Source of the DNA: a virus
Strand: one strand, 5' to 3'
IMG/VR virus record: IMGVR_UViG_3300034050_001176
Coordinates: 1 to 59,449 of that record
DNA length: 59,449 nucleotides
The notes under the pieces were generated by a model. The model searched no databases and was not told the origin of the DNA. It saw nothing but the letters and a program-made list of their open reading frames with translations. The first letter of the stretch is position 1. Every line of letters starts with the position of its first letter. Positions 27,120 through 36,698 of this stretch are shown piece after piece. The position numbers and the translations under genes are program-made.

Positions 27120-27758
27120 CTAGACACTACTGAACGTAGAAAACAGCTGACCACTGGAATTATAGAGATAAGCGAGTAGTCGAGTCTGACCGATTTCCCA
27201 ACGTGCTTGGGCAGCTTGGGCTTTTTGCAAGTTCTTAAAACCACCTTCTTCTTGAAATAAATAATACAAAGCACCATCGACCAATACCGGATGGTAGGCT
27301 AGAGGGTATGGGATATCCTGTTCTGGGGTATTCTCGGCTAAAATGATGGGTTGCGGGACATACCAGATCTTGATTGAGGTTATCGTTGTCTGCGTTGGAA
27401 CAAACTCCAAGACATCACGTTTAACAAAGTACTGGGTGGGATTACCATTAGCTGTAAAAGCTGGGTCTTTAGTAATTGCATCGCTTAAGGAAATTCGACG
27501 GAGTTGACGCTGATGGGTAAGGTCATAAACGCTGTTAACCAAATAGGGAGTTTCGGGGAGTTGTACCTGGTTTGAATCGACCTGATTGGCAAGCGTTACT
27601 TGAACCAGCAAATCCTGGTTAAAGTTGGCGGTGATCTGATACAACTCCAAATTAGCCAGGTTGAGATACTGCAAAAAAATAGCCCTCTCAACCTGGGTAA
27701 TATTATCATTACCCAAAGAGAGATTGCCCATTAAGCTCAGTAACGTTGATACTTCCAT
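27120..27758 (-). CDS. Head-tail adaptor protein (right)
   Basis: A 212-aa counterpart of the left adaptor at 7432-8070, same length. Changes gather at solvent-exposed positions (HVYDLTHHRQ here VYDLTHQRQ; PIPLTEQTPEED here PIILAENTPEQD). The upstream intergenic region is different and contains a strong hairpin not found in the left copy. Confidence 0.6.
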   Translation of the reverse strand: MEVSTLLSLMGNLSLGNDNITQVERAIFLQYLNLANLELYQITANFNQDLLVQVTLANQVDSNQVQLPETPYLVNSVYDLTHQRQLRRISLSDAITKDPAFTANGNPTQYFVKRDVLEFVPTQTTITSIKIWYVPQPIILAENTPEQDIPYPLAYHPVLVDGALYYLFQEEGGFKNLQKAQAAQARWEIGQTRLLAYLYNSSGQLFSTFSSV

Positions 27759-27783
27759 CTAAAAACCCGCATCCTAATTACTA

Positions 27784-27801
27784 CCCCGCCTTTCAGCGGG
27801 G
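27784..27801. terminator. GC-rich hairpin between virion genes (right only)
   Basis: CCCCGC (27784-27789) and GCGGGG (27796-27801) form a 6-bp stem with a 6-nt loop. On the plus strand it is followed by CTTTAATTT, resembling an intrinsic terminator pointing against the operon; on the minus (sense) strand there is no T run. It may protect the mRNA 3' of the highly expressed head genes or stop antisense transcription. Confidence 0.4.
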
Positions 27802-27808
27802 CTTTAAT

Positions 27809-28180
27809 TTAGTAATTACCAATCACCAGCAGCATGGCCATGACACTTAGGGCTGGAATTGGTACGCCAGCTGCTGGGACACTCACGTTGAGTATTTTTT
27901 GAGATGCATCAATAGTTATCAACGTATGGGTGTTTTGTGCGACAATGCCTAAGGGCAGTAATTCCCCAGTCGCTGCAACCTTTGGGGTAAAGGTTAAGAT
28001 CGATTTGATTTTACCCGCACCTTTCCAGGTTAAGATATTGGCGTTGGCACCGGCAGCAATCCCTGCGGTGGTGATAATATCAAAGGCAACCAGCTGATAG
28101 TCACCCCCAGTTGATGCCACGTTTGTATTAACGTTGGCAGCGGTGGATGTATTTTGCACGTAGCGAACAACACTTGTCAT
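27809..28180 (-). CDS. Small virion protein after capsid gene (right)
   Basis: A 123-aa protein equal in length to 7000-7371. Residues 1-58 agree well, but residues 60-115 are replaced (SILTFTPKVAATGELLPLG here), so the C-terminal half is the variable face. Ribosome site AAAGGAGAT precedes the start. Head decoration is a guess from place and composition. Confidence 0.55.
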   Translation of the reverse strand: MTSVVRYVQNTSTAANVNTNVASTGGDYQLVAFDIITTAGIAAGANANILTWKGAGKIKSILTFTPKVAATGELLPLGIVAQNTHTLITIDASQKILNVSVPAAGVPIPALSVMAMLLVIGNY

Positions 28181-28206
28181 GATTAATCTCCTTTATCTAA
28201 ATTTCA

Positions 28207-29427
28207 TTAAAAGCTTACAAATGAATGAATAATGCCTTGTTCAACCACCGTATTTGATCCAACTACAGCACCGGCAAGGGGCGCATATTCGCTGGCAAAC
28301 TGCAGCATCTTTTGCCCACGAAACTCATGGCCAAAGTAGAGCTGAATGCGTTCTACCAGGTCATTTTCCATACCGATCTGCGGTTCTTCCGCCCAACCAA
28401 CTGATAGGGCTCCTGCACCCATAAAAATGTTCCAGGCCGCTTGTTTGTTACCATCCGCACTGGTGATCGCATATTGATAGAGGTCACGGCAGCTATAAAT
28501 CGCAATGCCACGGTACTCACCGACATAATCGGCACCATTGAGGGTCTGAGGGGTATTTTCTTGATCAATCACCGTGCCACGGTTAAAGGTTGAGTTGGCA
28601 AACAACGGATCGGCAAACAAGCTAGTGAGGGTTTGGGGATGGGCGAGATAAATATATTTGTTCATCGGCCACCCGGCTTTGCTTTTAATATAAGCTGGGC
28701 GTAGGGCATTTTCGGTATTGACCCCGATATCGGCAGCATTACCACGTTCCGCGTATTGCTTTAAGGTCTCCAAGTGACGGGCGGAAAGACCTGATCCTGC
28801 AGGTGTCGTTGCTGCTGAAGTCTGCATGCCATTGACCAACGTTGGGAAGGTGCCATTGGCTTGATAAGCTGCTCTTCCTAATAGTGTTCCTGCAGCGACC
28901 GGTAAAACTACACGATCATAAGAAGGGTAATTACCAGCAACGTTACCGGTTAAGGCAGAGCCTGTAGTCAGTGCTGGATAGACTGTGGAGGTCATTGCAT
29001 TAAACAGATCGTAGTTTAAACACCTGGAGAATGCTTCGACCAATTGCTGACGCGCATAGGGTGGCAAATCAATCGGGGTACCGTAGTTAAGAATATCGTA
29101 GCCCTTGATCTGCACTAAAAAGCTTTTAAAATCGACATTGACCGCATCATAGTCAACCTGTTGTTGCTGGGCATTACCACGGCGTTGATCGAAGTTCAGC
29201 ACGGGGTTTTTATAATCGAGGGCTTGCAGTTTACCCATGCGGTATTGCAGGCCTTCACCACGACTGAGCTGTTTACGAACAATGGGCCTGGTCGGCTCAT
29301 TACCAATCAGGTTGTAAAGTGGGGTGATTTGTACCCATTCCTTAAAGACTTTAGTAACAACGTCAAAAGGGAAGAGGTTTTGGTTGATCCCGTTATAACC
29401 GGGTGCGGGGACTGGATAAAGTGCCAT
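28207..29427 (-). CDS. Major capsid protein (right prophage)
   Basis: A 406-aa capsid subunit starting at MALYPVPAPG (29427), preceded by AAAAAAGGAA exactly as in the left copy; the longer frame upstream uses a non-ATG start within the leader and is not conserved. About a dozen residues differ from the left protein, mainly near 245 and in the last 25 residues. It follows the structured leader described at 29428-29637. Confidence 0.88.
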   Translation of the reverse strand: MALYPVPAPGYNGINQNLFPFDVVTKVFKEWVQITPLYNLIGNEPTRPIVRKQLSRGEGLQYRMGKLQALDYKNPVLNFDQRRGNAQQQQVDYDAVNVDFKSFLVQIKGYDILNYGTPIDLPPYARQQLVEAFSRCLNYDLFNAMTSTVYPALTTGSALTGNVAGNYPSYDRVVLPVAAGTLLGRAAYQANGTFPTLVNGMQTSAATTPAGSGLSARHLETLKQYAERGNAADIGVNTENALRPAYIKSKAGWPMNKYIYLAHPQTLTSLFADPLFANSTFNRGTVIDQENTPQTLNGADYVGEYRGIAIYSCRDLYQYAITSADGNKQAAWNIFMGAGALSVGWAEEPQIGMENDLVERIQLYFGHEFRGQKMLQFASEYAPLAGAVVGSNTVVEQGIIHSFVSF

Positions 29428-29637
29428 AAAAATTCCTTTTTTAAAAATAAACAAAAATATTTAAGTCACAACTAAAGTTGTCCTTAAAATGCGAATTTTC
29501 GTTCTTTTCAAAAAAGGTAGGGATTTAGGTAGAATTTGAAGGTAAGAGCCAGAAATTGGGCTGTCTTCAAAATTTACGCAATCGTCTTCTCATCCAAGTT
29601 GAATCCAAAAACGGGCGAACTAGGCTAGGCGTTTTTG
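29428..29637 (-). promoter_or_regulatory. Structured leader before major capsid gene (right)
   Basis: Mirror of the left leader. Stem 1 is CAAAAACG (minus strand, 29637-29630) with CGTTTTTG (29613-29606). Stem 2 is TTTGAAG (29571-29565) with CTTCAAA (29541-29535). Against the left copy both stems carry a paired change (G-C to A-T in stem 1, G-C to T-A in stem 2). The stem 1 change is synonymous in the scaffold Lys codon (AAG to AAA). The ACAAC/GTTGT stem with T-rich 3' flank before the ribosome site is kept. Confidence 0.55.
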
Positions 29638-30561
29638 TCTTCTCATATCGTCCTTGTCTCGTTCATGAAACAGATCATCAGAGGGATCTCGTTTTCCTGG
29701 TGGTGTGTCGTTAGACTCACCAACCTCATTGATACGATGACGCGGTTGATCATAGTCCTCATACTGTGCCAGTTTTTTAGTTAACTTGTCAATATTTTTG
29801 TTTAACTTATCAATTTCTTCATGCTTTTGTTTAATATAGTTTTGCACACTACCAGCACTCGCAATATCCTTGTAGGATTCATCATAATAAAGCTTTCCAA
29901 TGCTGAGCATTTTTTTGGTAAGCTTAATGGGATCCTCGATAAGCTCAGTAAGATCCTCAAGAGCACCCTTAACTTCCTCTGGGGAGGCGAGGCTTAAGAA
30001 ATAATCAAAGGCTTTGACTTTATCATCCAGCAGGTCATCATCGCTATATTTTCTGAGGTTTTCAAGTTGAGTGTTGGCAATTTTAAGCACCTTACCAAAG
30101 GGATGAGCATCGTATGGGGAAGTCTCTACTTCTTCTTCATGATCACTTTCCAAAGATGTTATTAAGCTCATACCTTCTTCCTCTGAAAGCGCACCATTCT
30201 CCATAAGAATTTTGGCTTGTTTTAAAGCACCTTTTAAGCGTTGGGCATTTTGTCGCCCATACTTCTGATTCTCCAGGATAGTTTTACGGTTTTTTTCTAA
30301 CTCCGCTTGCAAGGTTTTAAGATCTGGGTTATTTTGAGCATTTTTATTTTCTGCTTTGTCAGCTCCCGACTTCGCATCAAGAGTTTCGTCTGATATGCTG
30401 TCCCCAGAACTGGTGACAGCTGATTTAGTGCTATCATTTTCATTGTTTTTAACAGCTTGGGGTTCAGCTTCTTGTGAGGTAGAAGGCAGACGATCACGAT
30501 CTTCAAACAAACTAGAAATTGTATTTGGACTATGGTTGTCGGTCTTTGCTGGTTCTGACAT
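29620..30561 (-). CDS. Scaffolding protein (right prophage)
   Basis: A 313-aa counterpart of 4569-5495. The first 90 residues are different, Ser/Asp/Glu-rich and probably disordered; from about residue 95 (PDLKTLQAELEKNRKTILENQ) it matches the left protein, including the coiled coil and the basic C-terminus MRRQKRLA. The start at 30561 follows AGGAG and lies 32 nt inside the preceding 145-aa gene. Confidence 0.75.
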   Translation of the reverse strand: MSEPAKTDNHSPNTISSLFEDRDRLPSTSQEAEPQAVKNNENDSTKSAVTSSGDSISDETLDAKSGADKAENKNAQNNPDLKTLQAELEKNRKTILENQKYGRQNAQRLKGALKQAKILMENGALSEEEGMSLITSLESDHEEEVETSPYDAHPFGKVLKIANTQLENLRKYSDDDLLDDKVKAFDYFLSLASPEEVKGALEDLTELIEDPIKLTKKMLSIGKLYYDESYKDIASAGSVQNYIKQKHEEIDKLNKNIDKLTKKLAQYEDYDQPRHRINEVGESNDTPPGKRDPSDDLFHERDKDDMRRQKRLA

Positions 30562-30967
30562 AAATGCTCCTGTCTTTAGTTATTGGGTTAAGTGATGTAG
30601 CAGGTAGTGTACTAAGCTCAGTTAGTTCGCGGTATGAAACAAAGCTGTTAAACAGGTTGCTCGAATAGTCTGATGAGGCATAAAGTAGATCACCTGGCTC
30701 CAGAGTCAATGTCGCATTCAGTAAGACATCGACACGGTCATTGGGCTGAATCGAAACTTGCCTGGCAAGCGTAAAATAGGTTTCTGTGCCAAGTGTCACT
30801 TCTCTAGCGATGGCCAAGGTTATCACAATCGGATTGTCCGTGACATTAGCTAGGACAATGCCATCAATCAAACAGGTGCATGCATCATTACCAAAAATGA
30901 TCACAGGCGTACTGCCAATACCACTAGTTGGGTTCATCTTAAAATTAACAAACGGTGAGGTTGTCAT
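30530..30967 (-). CDS. 145-aa beta-rich phage protein, right copy only
   Basis: No family recognised. A 145-aa protein rich in Thr, Val and Leu, predicted mostly beta (NVTDNPIVITLAIAREVTLGTETYFTLARQVSIQPNDRVDVLL). It is inserted between portal and scaffold, where the left copy has only 16 nt. It overlaps the portal stop by one base (30967) and the scaffold start by 32 nt, so it is well embedded in the operon. The pattern could fit a head decoration or fibre-attachment protein. Confidence 0.55.
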   Translation of the reverse strand: MTTSPFVNFKMNPTSGIGSTPVIIFGNDACTCLIDGIVLANVTDNPIVITLAIAREVTLGTETYFTLARQVSIQPNDRVDVLLNATLTLEPGDLLYASSDYSSNLFNSFVSYRELTELSTLPATSLNPITKDRSIYVRTSKDRQP

Positions 30968-32784
30968 TAACCAACCCCGCCTTGTTGCATACCTGGCATT
31001 GGAGATGCTTGCCCTTGAGGGAATTGTACTGGATCACCTCGCCCTGCCACACCTTGTTCCATGGTGGTTTTTTGTTGCATCGCTTGCTGCATTTCTTGGG
31101 CGATTTGTTCTGGGTTGCGTACCCCCATGCGGCGCAGTAGTTCCGGTGAGAGCATTAGCCATTGGGCATGGGCGTTTGATAATAATGATTCAAAGGTCGC
31201 TTTTTGTTCTGCAAAGGAACTTTGGTAATCCGGCACTTCTTCAATGTACAAGGAAAGCGGGAGGGTGCGAATATCATTAAACACCGTTGGTTTGCCATTG
31301 ACCTCTCGCACTAGATTCAAAATAATCACTTCCCGTTCATTCGGTGTTAGCAGTTCTACAGCTGCGTTCATCTCACTGCTAGATTGAATCATATTGAGGA
31401 TAAAGCGGGATTCCCTTTTCTTCATTTGCGAGAAGTTATCAAAGGCAAAGACATTATTGCGTACACTGTTGACCTGACGCATGTGTTGGGCCACTCCACT
31501 GGTGGCATTGGTTTGAATCCCGAGCATTTCATCATGGATGCCAGTAACTCTTTGGATTAGCTTAAGGTAGAGTTCAACAATTTTAAGCTGCTCTTCCCCC
31601 ATTTGCGCATTGCTGGACAGTTGAAACTTAGAGTCCTTGGGCAAGGCAATCACCGAATCAATTTTTTGCAATTGCTCCTGCATGCTTTGAATCGTCTGTC
31701 CTTGTAACGGATTTCCTTCAAAAATTAAGCGCGCCGAGTTAATCGCATAAATTGATTTAGTGACCCTGGCATTACAGTCGCGTTGGATATCTTTCATTGA
31801 TTCCAAAAGTCCATAGGGGACGCCTGTACGGAAGCGGCGTTGAAAAACAATCGGAATATAACTAAAATCCTTTTGATCTGGGAAAGTGTCGTCCAAGGGT
31901 CCATGTTCCAGCAAGGTGTTGTCTAAAAACAAGGTACGCATGATGCGATCCCCTTTTTTTTCGCCAATTTCACCTTGGGCAAGCTCTTCCGCTTCCTCTA
32001 GCTTAAAAGTCTCAAAGAACCGGCCATTACTATCGGTACCACTATAGATTTTATGGGGCACCTTGTATTGGACTTCGACCACCAGGACTCGGCTGCCATT
32101 TGCCCCTGTGTACCCACCGTAATCGGTATAAGCCGAGTTTCTATCCATCAGCTCAGCCGATGAAATGCCCTCGTAATAAGAAAAACCTGCACCAAAATCA
32201 ATCTCTTGAGCGGTCTTAGGCCACATAGACTTGACCATGTCTGGGCGCATCCAGCGTTTGCGGCAGACGTATTTCATCGCATCATATTGCGGGCTGAGAT
32301 CATCGGGATCAGGCAGAATATTGAATGGATGGACATAATCATAAAAAACTTCACCATCTTCCTTGCAAAGATGACTCCATCCAATCCCACAAATAAGTGA
32401 ATCCCTAAATTTTAAACTGCCTTTATAAGGTATTTCCTGGTGTTCTTGAATGTAGAACAATAGATGGGTTAAGGCTTCAGCAAGTTTATCATCTTGTACG
32501 TTATGGGAATCACTGCGGCAAGCAGTACGGTAACGAGATTGGATTTCAACACCGGAAAGATTATCGATAAAACCTTTGCAGATATTAACCGTAATGGGTA
32601 ACTGTTCACGCGCATATAACTTTTCTAAATCTTTGGCTTGCCATTGTTCGGTGCCATCGTAAAACCCATAATCATTAATGCACTTTAGGCGAAACTCATT
32701 AGTTGATTGATGCAGATTTGCTGCCCTAAAATATTCTTGGGCCGTATCTAAGGCCTTTTGTCTAGTTTGAGAAAGCGGGTACAT
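30967..32784 (-). CDS. Portal protein (right prophage)
   Basis: A 605-aa portal, nearly the same as the left copy apart from the N-terminal few residues (MYPLSQTRQ here), small changes around 190-200 and 370, and a different last 20 residues (FPQGQASPMPGMQQGGVG). The C-terminal exchange coincides with the extra gene that follows. Start 5 nt after the stop of the 73-aa gene. Confidence 0.88.
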   Translation of the reverse strand: MYPLSQTRQKALDTAQEYFRAANLHQSTNEFRLKCINDYGFYDGTEQWQAKDLEKLYAREQLPITVNICKGFIDNLSGVEIQSRYRTACRSDSHNVQDDKLAEALTHLLFYIQEHQEIPYKGSLKFRDSLICGIGWSHLCKEDGEVFYDYVHPFNILPDPDDLSPQYDAMKYVCRKRWMRPDMVKSMWPKTAQEIDFGAGFSYYEGISSAELMDRNSAYTDYGGYTGANGSRVLVVEVQYKVPHKIYSGTDSNGRFFETFKLEEAEELAQGEIGEKKGDRIMRTLFLDNTLLEHGPLDDTFPDQKDFSYIPIVFQRRFRTGVPYGLLESMKDIQRDCNARVTKSIYAINSARLIFEGNPLQGQTIQSMQEQLQKIDSVIALPKDSKFQLSSNAQMGEEQLKIVELYLKLIQRVTGIHDEMLGIQTNATSGVAQHMRQVNSVRNNVFAFDNFSQMKKRESRFILNMIQSSSEMNAAVELLTPNEREVIILNLVREVNGKPTVFNDIRTLPLSLYIEEVPDYQSSFAEQKATFESLLSNAHAQWLMLSPELLRRMGVRNPEQIAQEMQQAMQQKTTMEQGVAGRGDPVQFPQGQASPMPGMQQGGVG

Positions 32785-32788
32785 CTAA

Positions 32789-33010
32789 CTACTGGGAGTC
32801 AGCAGTTAAAGGAATCTGCGTTTTAATCGCCTGGAGGTGTTTGACCAGATCATCAAGCACAACTCCCAAATTCCCACAGATTTGGACGTATTGTGGATTG
32901 AGATCCCCTTGGTAATTAAACACTACTGTACCGTATTGTTGGCAAAATTGCGCATCAATATTGAAGTTTGCTAAATCTTTGAGACATTGCCGATTCGGAG
33001 TGATGGTCAT
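32789..33010 (-). CDS. 73-aa protein in promoter-proximal slot
   Basis: Not recognised. It has three Cys (CLKDL, FCQQ, QICGN) and a helical C-terminal half (VLDDLVKHLQAIKTQI), without membrane segment. It uses the same leader (GGAATAAACCATGA) as the unrelated 57-aa membrane peptide of the left copy and is first behind the conserved promoter. Head or chaperone function cannot be told. Confidence 0.5.
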   Translation of the reverse strand: MTITPNRQCLKDLANFNIDAQFCQQYGTVVFNYQGDLNPQYVQICGNLGVVLDDLVKHLQAIKTQIPLTADSQ

Positions 33011-33085
33011 GGTTTATTCCTTTGCAAAGAGCAAGTAAAAGAAATATGAGAAAACATTATAAAAAAACTGATGTAATCCAGGTGC

Positions 33086-33113
33086 AGTATAGCATATTGA
33101 GCTAAAAAATCAA
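33086..33113 (-). promoter_or_regulatory. Promoter for portal/capsid operon (right)
   Basis: Minus-strand TTGATT (33113-33108), 16-bp spacer, TATACT (33091-33086) preceded by TGC. It matches the left promoter at 2453-2480 in hexamers, spacing and the extended -10 while the spacer and downstream leader have diverged. It lies directly downstream of the fibre gene stop, so the capsid block can be transcribed independently of the terminase block. Confidence 0.65.
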
Positions 33114-33116
33114 CTT

Positions 33117-34628
33117 TTAACCTTTTCTAACTTTTGGTTTTGTACTTTCAATTAGAATAGTATTCTTTAATGGTAAATATTCCTTATGATAAAAAGACTG
33201 AAAAGCCAAAATTAGATAGGAAAGAATTTCTGCAAGGTTAATCCCCTTAAAATCAGGATGGCATTGCGGACAATCTTTTAAGCTGCAAACAAAGCCTTCT
33301 AGAGCTTTGGGATGACTTAGAGCATTGCCGTTAAACAGTCTGGCGACATCATCATACAATGGGCCAACCGCAACATGATTGGAGGTATGACTAGGTAATG
33401 CATGATCGGCTGAGTGATGACCAATCGGATCAGAGCCGATTAAGTCAGCGGGCTTCCAGGTATAGGAATAGACATCGAGATTTAAAATACGCTCGAGATA
33501 ATCTTTTTTAAAAATATCCTTTTTGCGCATTGAGTCCTTGAGCTTTGCATTTGATGCACTAATTAGTACTCCTGAAGGGTTGATATAGGATTTAAGCACT
33601 CCCCCATAGAAAAACTCAACGGCCGCTTGACCCGAGTTGCCATAGCATACGGCGTTATATTTTCCGGATCCAAATTTCCCTTCCAGATTAACCAGTAGTA
33701 CATGATCAGAGAACGCACCGGTGCCAGAAATCAGGTTATAGGAACCATTGGAAGCTAGATAATCCCAAGTGCCATTACCCTTAAGAAAGACATTACTATT
33801 GTTAGGATAGCCACTAAGTCTGGTTGAACTGAGTTGCCCTGAAGTGTTATTGCTGATGTCAAAGACTTTAGTGTCAATATAGGTTTTATTGCTGACATCT
33901 TGGGGATTGATCGGATTAGCACAATTGATGATGCCATTATTTAACATATTCAAGCTGCCGTTATTTAATAGTTCCATGCGTTTGGTGGCATTGGTAGCAA
34001 ACTTGAGGCTGGCTGACCCTGATGCCCAGACATAGGCTTCAGAGGTGTTATTGTTAAAACCGAACTGCACACCCGTACCGGTAATATTGCTATCCACCGT
34101 AAGACCTGCCGCAGTTGCCGCAGGATTGGTGTTTTTAATCGTTAGACCAGAGCTAAGATTATCTAGATCATTGGTGGTGATTGTCAGAGGATTCACCCAA
34201 GCACCATTGCCATTTAGAAAATATAGACTGTTACTAGGATATCCATTGATTCGTGAGCTGTTTAGCTGGCCGGTGGTGTTGTTATTGATATCAATCGTGG
34301 TGACCGCAATGGTGGGATTACCGGCAATGCCATTACCGTTGGTTACACTAATCCCAGAGCCGGCAACTAAACTACGCCCAGTATAGGTTGCCGTACCTGT
34401 GCGTGCCAGTAATCCAGTTGTGCTAAGATTGGCTAGGCTTTGTAACTCTAGATTTAGAGTTAGCCCAATGGTGCCAGCTCCCGTTATCGGCGAGCCAACA
34501 ACACTCAGACCGGGTGATCCGGTAATCGCTACCGAGGTAACCGCCAAGTTGGGAACTGTGGTGTTGACATAACTCTCACTGGCAAGCGGTTGCCAGGTGG
34601 AACCATCACAATACTCGAGCTTAACCAT
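33117..34628 (-). CDS. Tail fibre with S74-like C-terminal domain
   Basis: A 503-aa fibre or tailspike component, found only in the right copy. It starts with a short KLEYCDGSTWQPLASE segment shared in style with the next fibre, has a Thr/Asn/Gly-rich beta shaft, and ends (about 365-490) with a domain resembling the peptidase S74 intramolecular chaperone: ISASNAKLKDSMRKKD, then YLERILNLDVYSYTWK, then a helical AEILSYLILAFQSFY. S74 domains usually cut themselves off at Ser-Asp; here Ser-Asn stands at that place, so cleavage is uncertain. Cys residues in CSLKDCPQCHPD could bind metal. Confidence 0.6.
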   Translation of the reverse strand: MVKLEYCDGSTWQPLASESYVNTTVPNLAVTSVAITGSPGLSVVGSPITGAGTIGLTLNLELQSLANLSTTGLLARTGTATYTGRSLVAGSGISVTNGNGIAGNPTIAVTTIDINNNTTGQLNSSRINGYPSNSLYFLNGNGAWVNPLTITTNDLDNLSSGLTIKNTNPAATAAGLTVDSNITGTGVQFGFNNNTSEAYVWASGSASLKFATNATKRMELLNNGSLNMLNNGIINCANPINPQDVSNKTYIDTKVFDISNNTSGQLSSTRLSGYPNNSNVFLKGNGTWDYLASNGSYNLISGTGAFSDHVLLVNLEGKFGSGKYNAVCYGNSGQAAVEFFYGGVLKSYINPSGVLISASNAKLKDSMRKKDIFKKDYLERILNLDVYSYTWKPADLIGSDPIGHHSADHALPSHTSNHVAVGPLYDDVARLFNGNALSHPKALEGFVCSLKDCPQCHPDFKGINLAEILSYLILAFQSFYHKEYLPLKNTILIESTKPKVRKG

Positions 34629-34661
34629 TTATCAACCGTTTGCTCCAACCACATCCCATTG

Positions 34662-35420
34662 TTACAAACCATTGTTAAAGCGAATCATGCCTGGCGTTAA
34701 AGTGACCGGTCTTTGGGCAGCAGTGCCACCTGGCAGGGTTGCTGAAGCGGTTCCTGGTAACACCGGATTAGCGGCAATGCTTAAGGTGGCAATGTTGTTG
34801 GCCATGGTCACCAGGATTTGATTGGTGGTACCTACCACGCTATCTAGGCCGCTTTTAGCAAGTCTGGCAAAAACGATACTTGTCGTACCCACAGCAGTGA
34901 TTAATGCGGTTTGCATCCAGGAAGTCACCCCATTGATTGTGCCTGAGGCAATGTCCACCACTCCACCTTGCAGCATTTGCGAAGGGGAATCATAATCACT
35001 TGCGCGAGTTAACACCCAAGGCACTGTAGCCGAACCGACATTGGTGACGGTATAGAGACCATTTTGCAATTGGGTGGTTTGGTCTTTCACTAAAATTCGT
35101 GCATTAAGCGCTGGCGTTACTCCATCTAGGGTAAAAACCAGGTTAGCACTGCTGGTAAGTGTTGCCCCAACCCCTAATGTGCCATTGGCATAGGTTGCCG
35201 CTAAGTTAGTAGTGGTTGCGGCAAGGCATGGTTTTAGATTGATGAGAGAATTGATCACGAAGTTTTCTGTAGCTAAATTATACCAGCCCGTACCATCCGT
35301 ATATTCTAATTTACCAGTAGGGGTTGGTGGTACAGCTTTGACCGGAGAGGCTGGAGATTGAGTTTGCAGTTCATTTAGATTTTGTACTGTCAAATTAGTC
35401 GCTGATGATTCTGTAGTCAT
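34662..35420 (-). CDS. Tail fibre segment protein, 252 aa
   Basis: A 252-aa protein, right copy only. Residues 30-55 (GKLEYTDGTGWYNLATENFV) resemble the start of the 503-aa fibre. The centre (65-180) has the phage fibre repeat type 'L-x-T-LDG-x-x-A-R-ILVKDQT-x-Q-NG-LYTV', and the end has PVLPGTASATLPGGT...RPVTPGMIRFNN, a motif also ending the next gene. It may be an attachment piece or a swapped fibre. Gene is preceded by a good operon context but weak ribosome site. Confidence 0.6.
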   Translation of the reverse strand: MTTESSATNLTVQNLNELQTQSPASPVKAVPPTPTGKLEYTDGTGWYNLATENFVINSLINLKPCLAATTTNLAATYANGTLGVGATLTSSANLVFTLDGVTPALNARILVKDQTTQLQNGLYTVTNVGSATVPWVLTRASDYDSPSQMLQGGVVDIASGTINGVTSWMQTALITAVGTTSIVFARLAKSGLDSVVGTTNQILVTMANNIATLSIAANPVLPGTASATLPGGTAAQRPVTLTPGMIRFNNGL

Positions 35421-35490
35421 AGTATTTATCCTTTTTAAAAAATTAAGAGCTTTATTCTTTAATTATAGCTTAAAGTATGGCTTGAGTACA

Positions 35491-36675
35491 TTAAGCAGCC
35501 CCATTATTGTAGCGTACCATGCCAGCAATGGGGGTAGCTGGACGTTGGGTATTTGTTCCCTTGGGAATAGTCATTGCCTCAGATCCAGGCAGTACTGGGT
35601 TGTTTGAAAAATTAGTGGTTATCGGGTTAAGTAATCCGCCTGAGCCATAGATTGCCCCTTGCAAGGTAATGCCAGTATGAAGCAGCGTATTCAAGCTATC
35701 GGCAGCACTGACAGCACTTGCTTGGGCATTGGTTGCTGAAGTTGCGGCATAGTCAGCACTACTGGAAGCATCAGAGGCGGAACTGGAAGCACTACCTGCG
35801 GATAGACCTGCGGCAATTGCTGAAGCACCGGCTCCTAAGGCTGATGCTCCAGCCGCAGTTGCCGCTCCACTTGCTGTCGCTGCTGCACCAGTTGCTTCTG
35901 TGGCGGCAGCAGTCGCCTCTAAGGCAGAGGCAGATGCTTCTTCCGCACTCACCGCTGCTTCTTCTGCAGCTGCTTGGGCTTGAGCTTTAAATTCCTCGGT
36001 CTCAGCTTTAATCTGCTCCAAGGTTTCCTTGGTCGCATAGTCCTGGTCAGGAATTGCGACGGCAATTACACCATCATCGCCAGCCTTTAAGATTTTAGGC
36101 TGTATTCCTACCAGCTGATTCAAGCTTTGGGCATTGGTTAAGCTTGAGTTGGGTTGTTGCAAAATATACCGCGCATCGACAGGCGCTACTGCAATAGTCA
36201 CTTCTACTGGTCGGTTGTTGGCATCACCTTGCCAAACTGTTCCTTGCTTAAGATTAGGTAAATTGGCAACTGCAATCGTAGGCTGTGGGGTAGCAATATT
36301 GGCATTGTTACCGATCCATAAATTACCTGACGCTAAGGTTGGGGTGAGGTAATCAACATTAGAAGTGGCAATTGCTAAAACCCCAGAGACATTCTTGATC
36401 AGCCCGTCATTTAGAGCACTCAAGGCTTGGGCCTTGGGCAAGCTTGGCACCGGAGTGTTAACTACAAAGGTGGTTTGCAAGAGCACATCCAACTGCTTTT
36501 GTAAGAATTTGACGTCAATGGTTAAATCAATCAGTTTAAACGTTGGCAAGGGGCGGCTGTTCTCATCGCCCATCCAGACATAGCCTCTCTCTAAATCAGG
36601 CAGAGGTTGATTGATGCTAGATAAGCCCGTAACTGGCGAAATAAAAGGGTCGGTATAGCCGGAAAGATATTTCAT
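35491..36675 (-). CDS. Tail fibre with Ala-rich coiled coil, 394 aa
   Basis: A 394-aa protein, right copy only. N-terminal 215 residues contain repeated segments of the type NLWIGN/WxGDxNNRP (three copies) typical for phage fibres; residues 215-345 are an Ala/Ser-rich coiled coil with almost perfect 7-residue periodicity; the C-terminal 40 residues end in PVLPGSEAMTIPKGT...RPATPIAGMVRYNN, shared with the 252-aa fibre. This shared end suggests an interchangeable trimerisation or docking element. Confidence 0.62.
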   Translation of the reverse strand: MKYLSGYTDPFISPVTGLSSINQPLPDLERGYVWMGDENSRPLPTFKLIDLTIDVKFLQKQLDVLLQTTFVVNTPVPSLPKAQALSALNDGLIKNVSGVLAIATSNVDYLTPTLASGNLWIGNNANIATPQPTIAVANLPNLKQGTVWQGDANNRPVEVTIAVAPVDARYILQQPNSSLTNAQSLNQLVGIQPKILKAGDDGVIAVAIPDQDYATKETLEQIKAETEEFKAQAQAAAEEAAVSAEEASASALEATAAATEATGAAATASGAATAAGASALGAGASAIAAGLSAGSASSSASDASSSADYAATSATNAQASAVSAADSLNTLLHTGITLQGAIYGSGGLLNPITTNFSNNPVLPGSEAMTIPKGTNTQRPATPIAGMVRYNNGAA

Positions 36676-36698
36676 ATAAAATATTCCATAACTCGCAC

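Noticed and set aside
34045-36583. Long antisense frames over fibre and capsid genes
   Set aside because: They lack ribosome sites, have low-complexity products and lie opposite to well-supported genes; similar shadows occur opposite both prophage copies.
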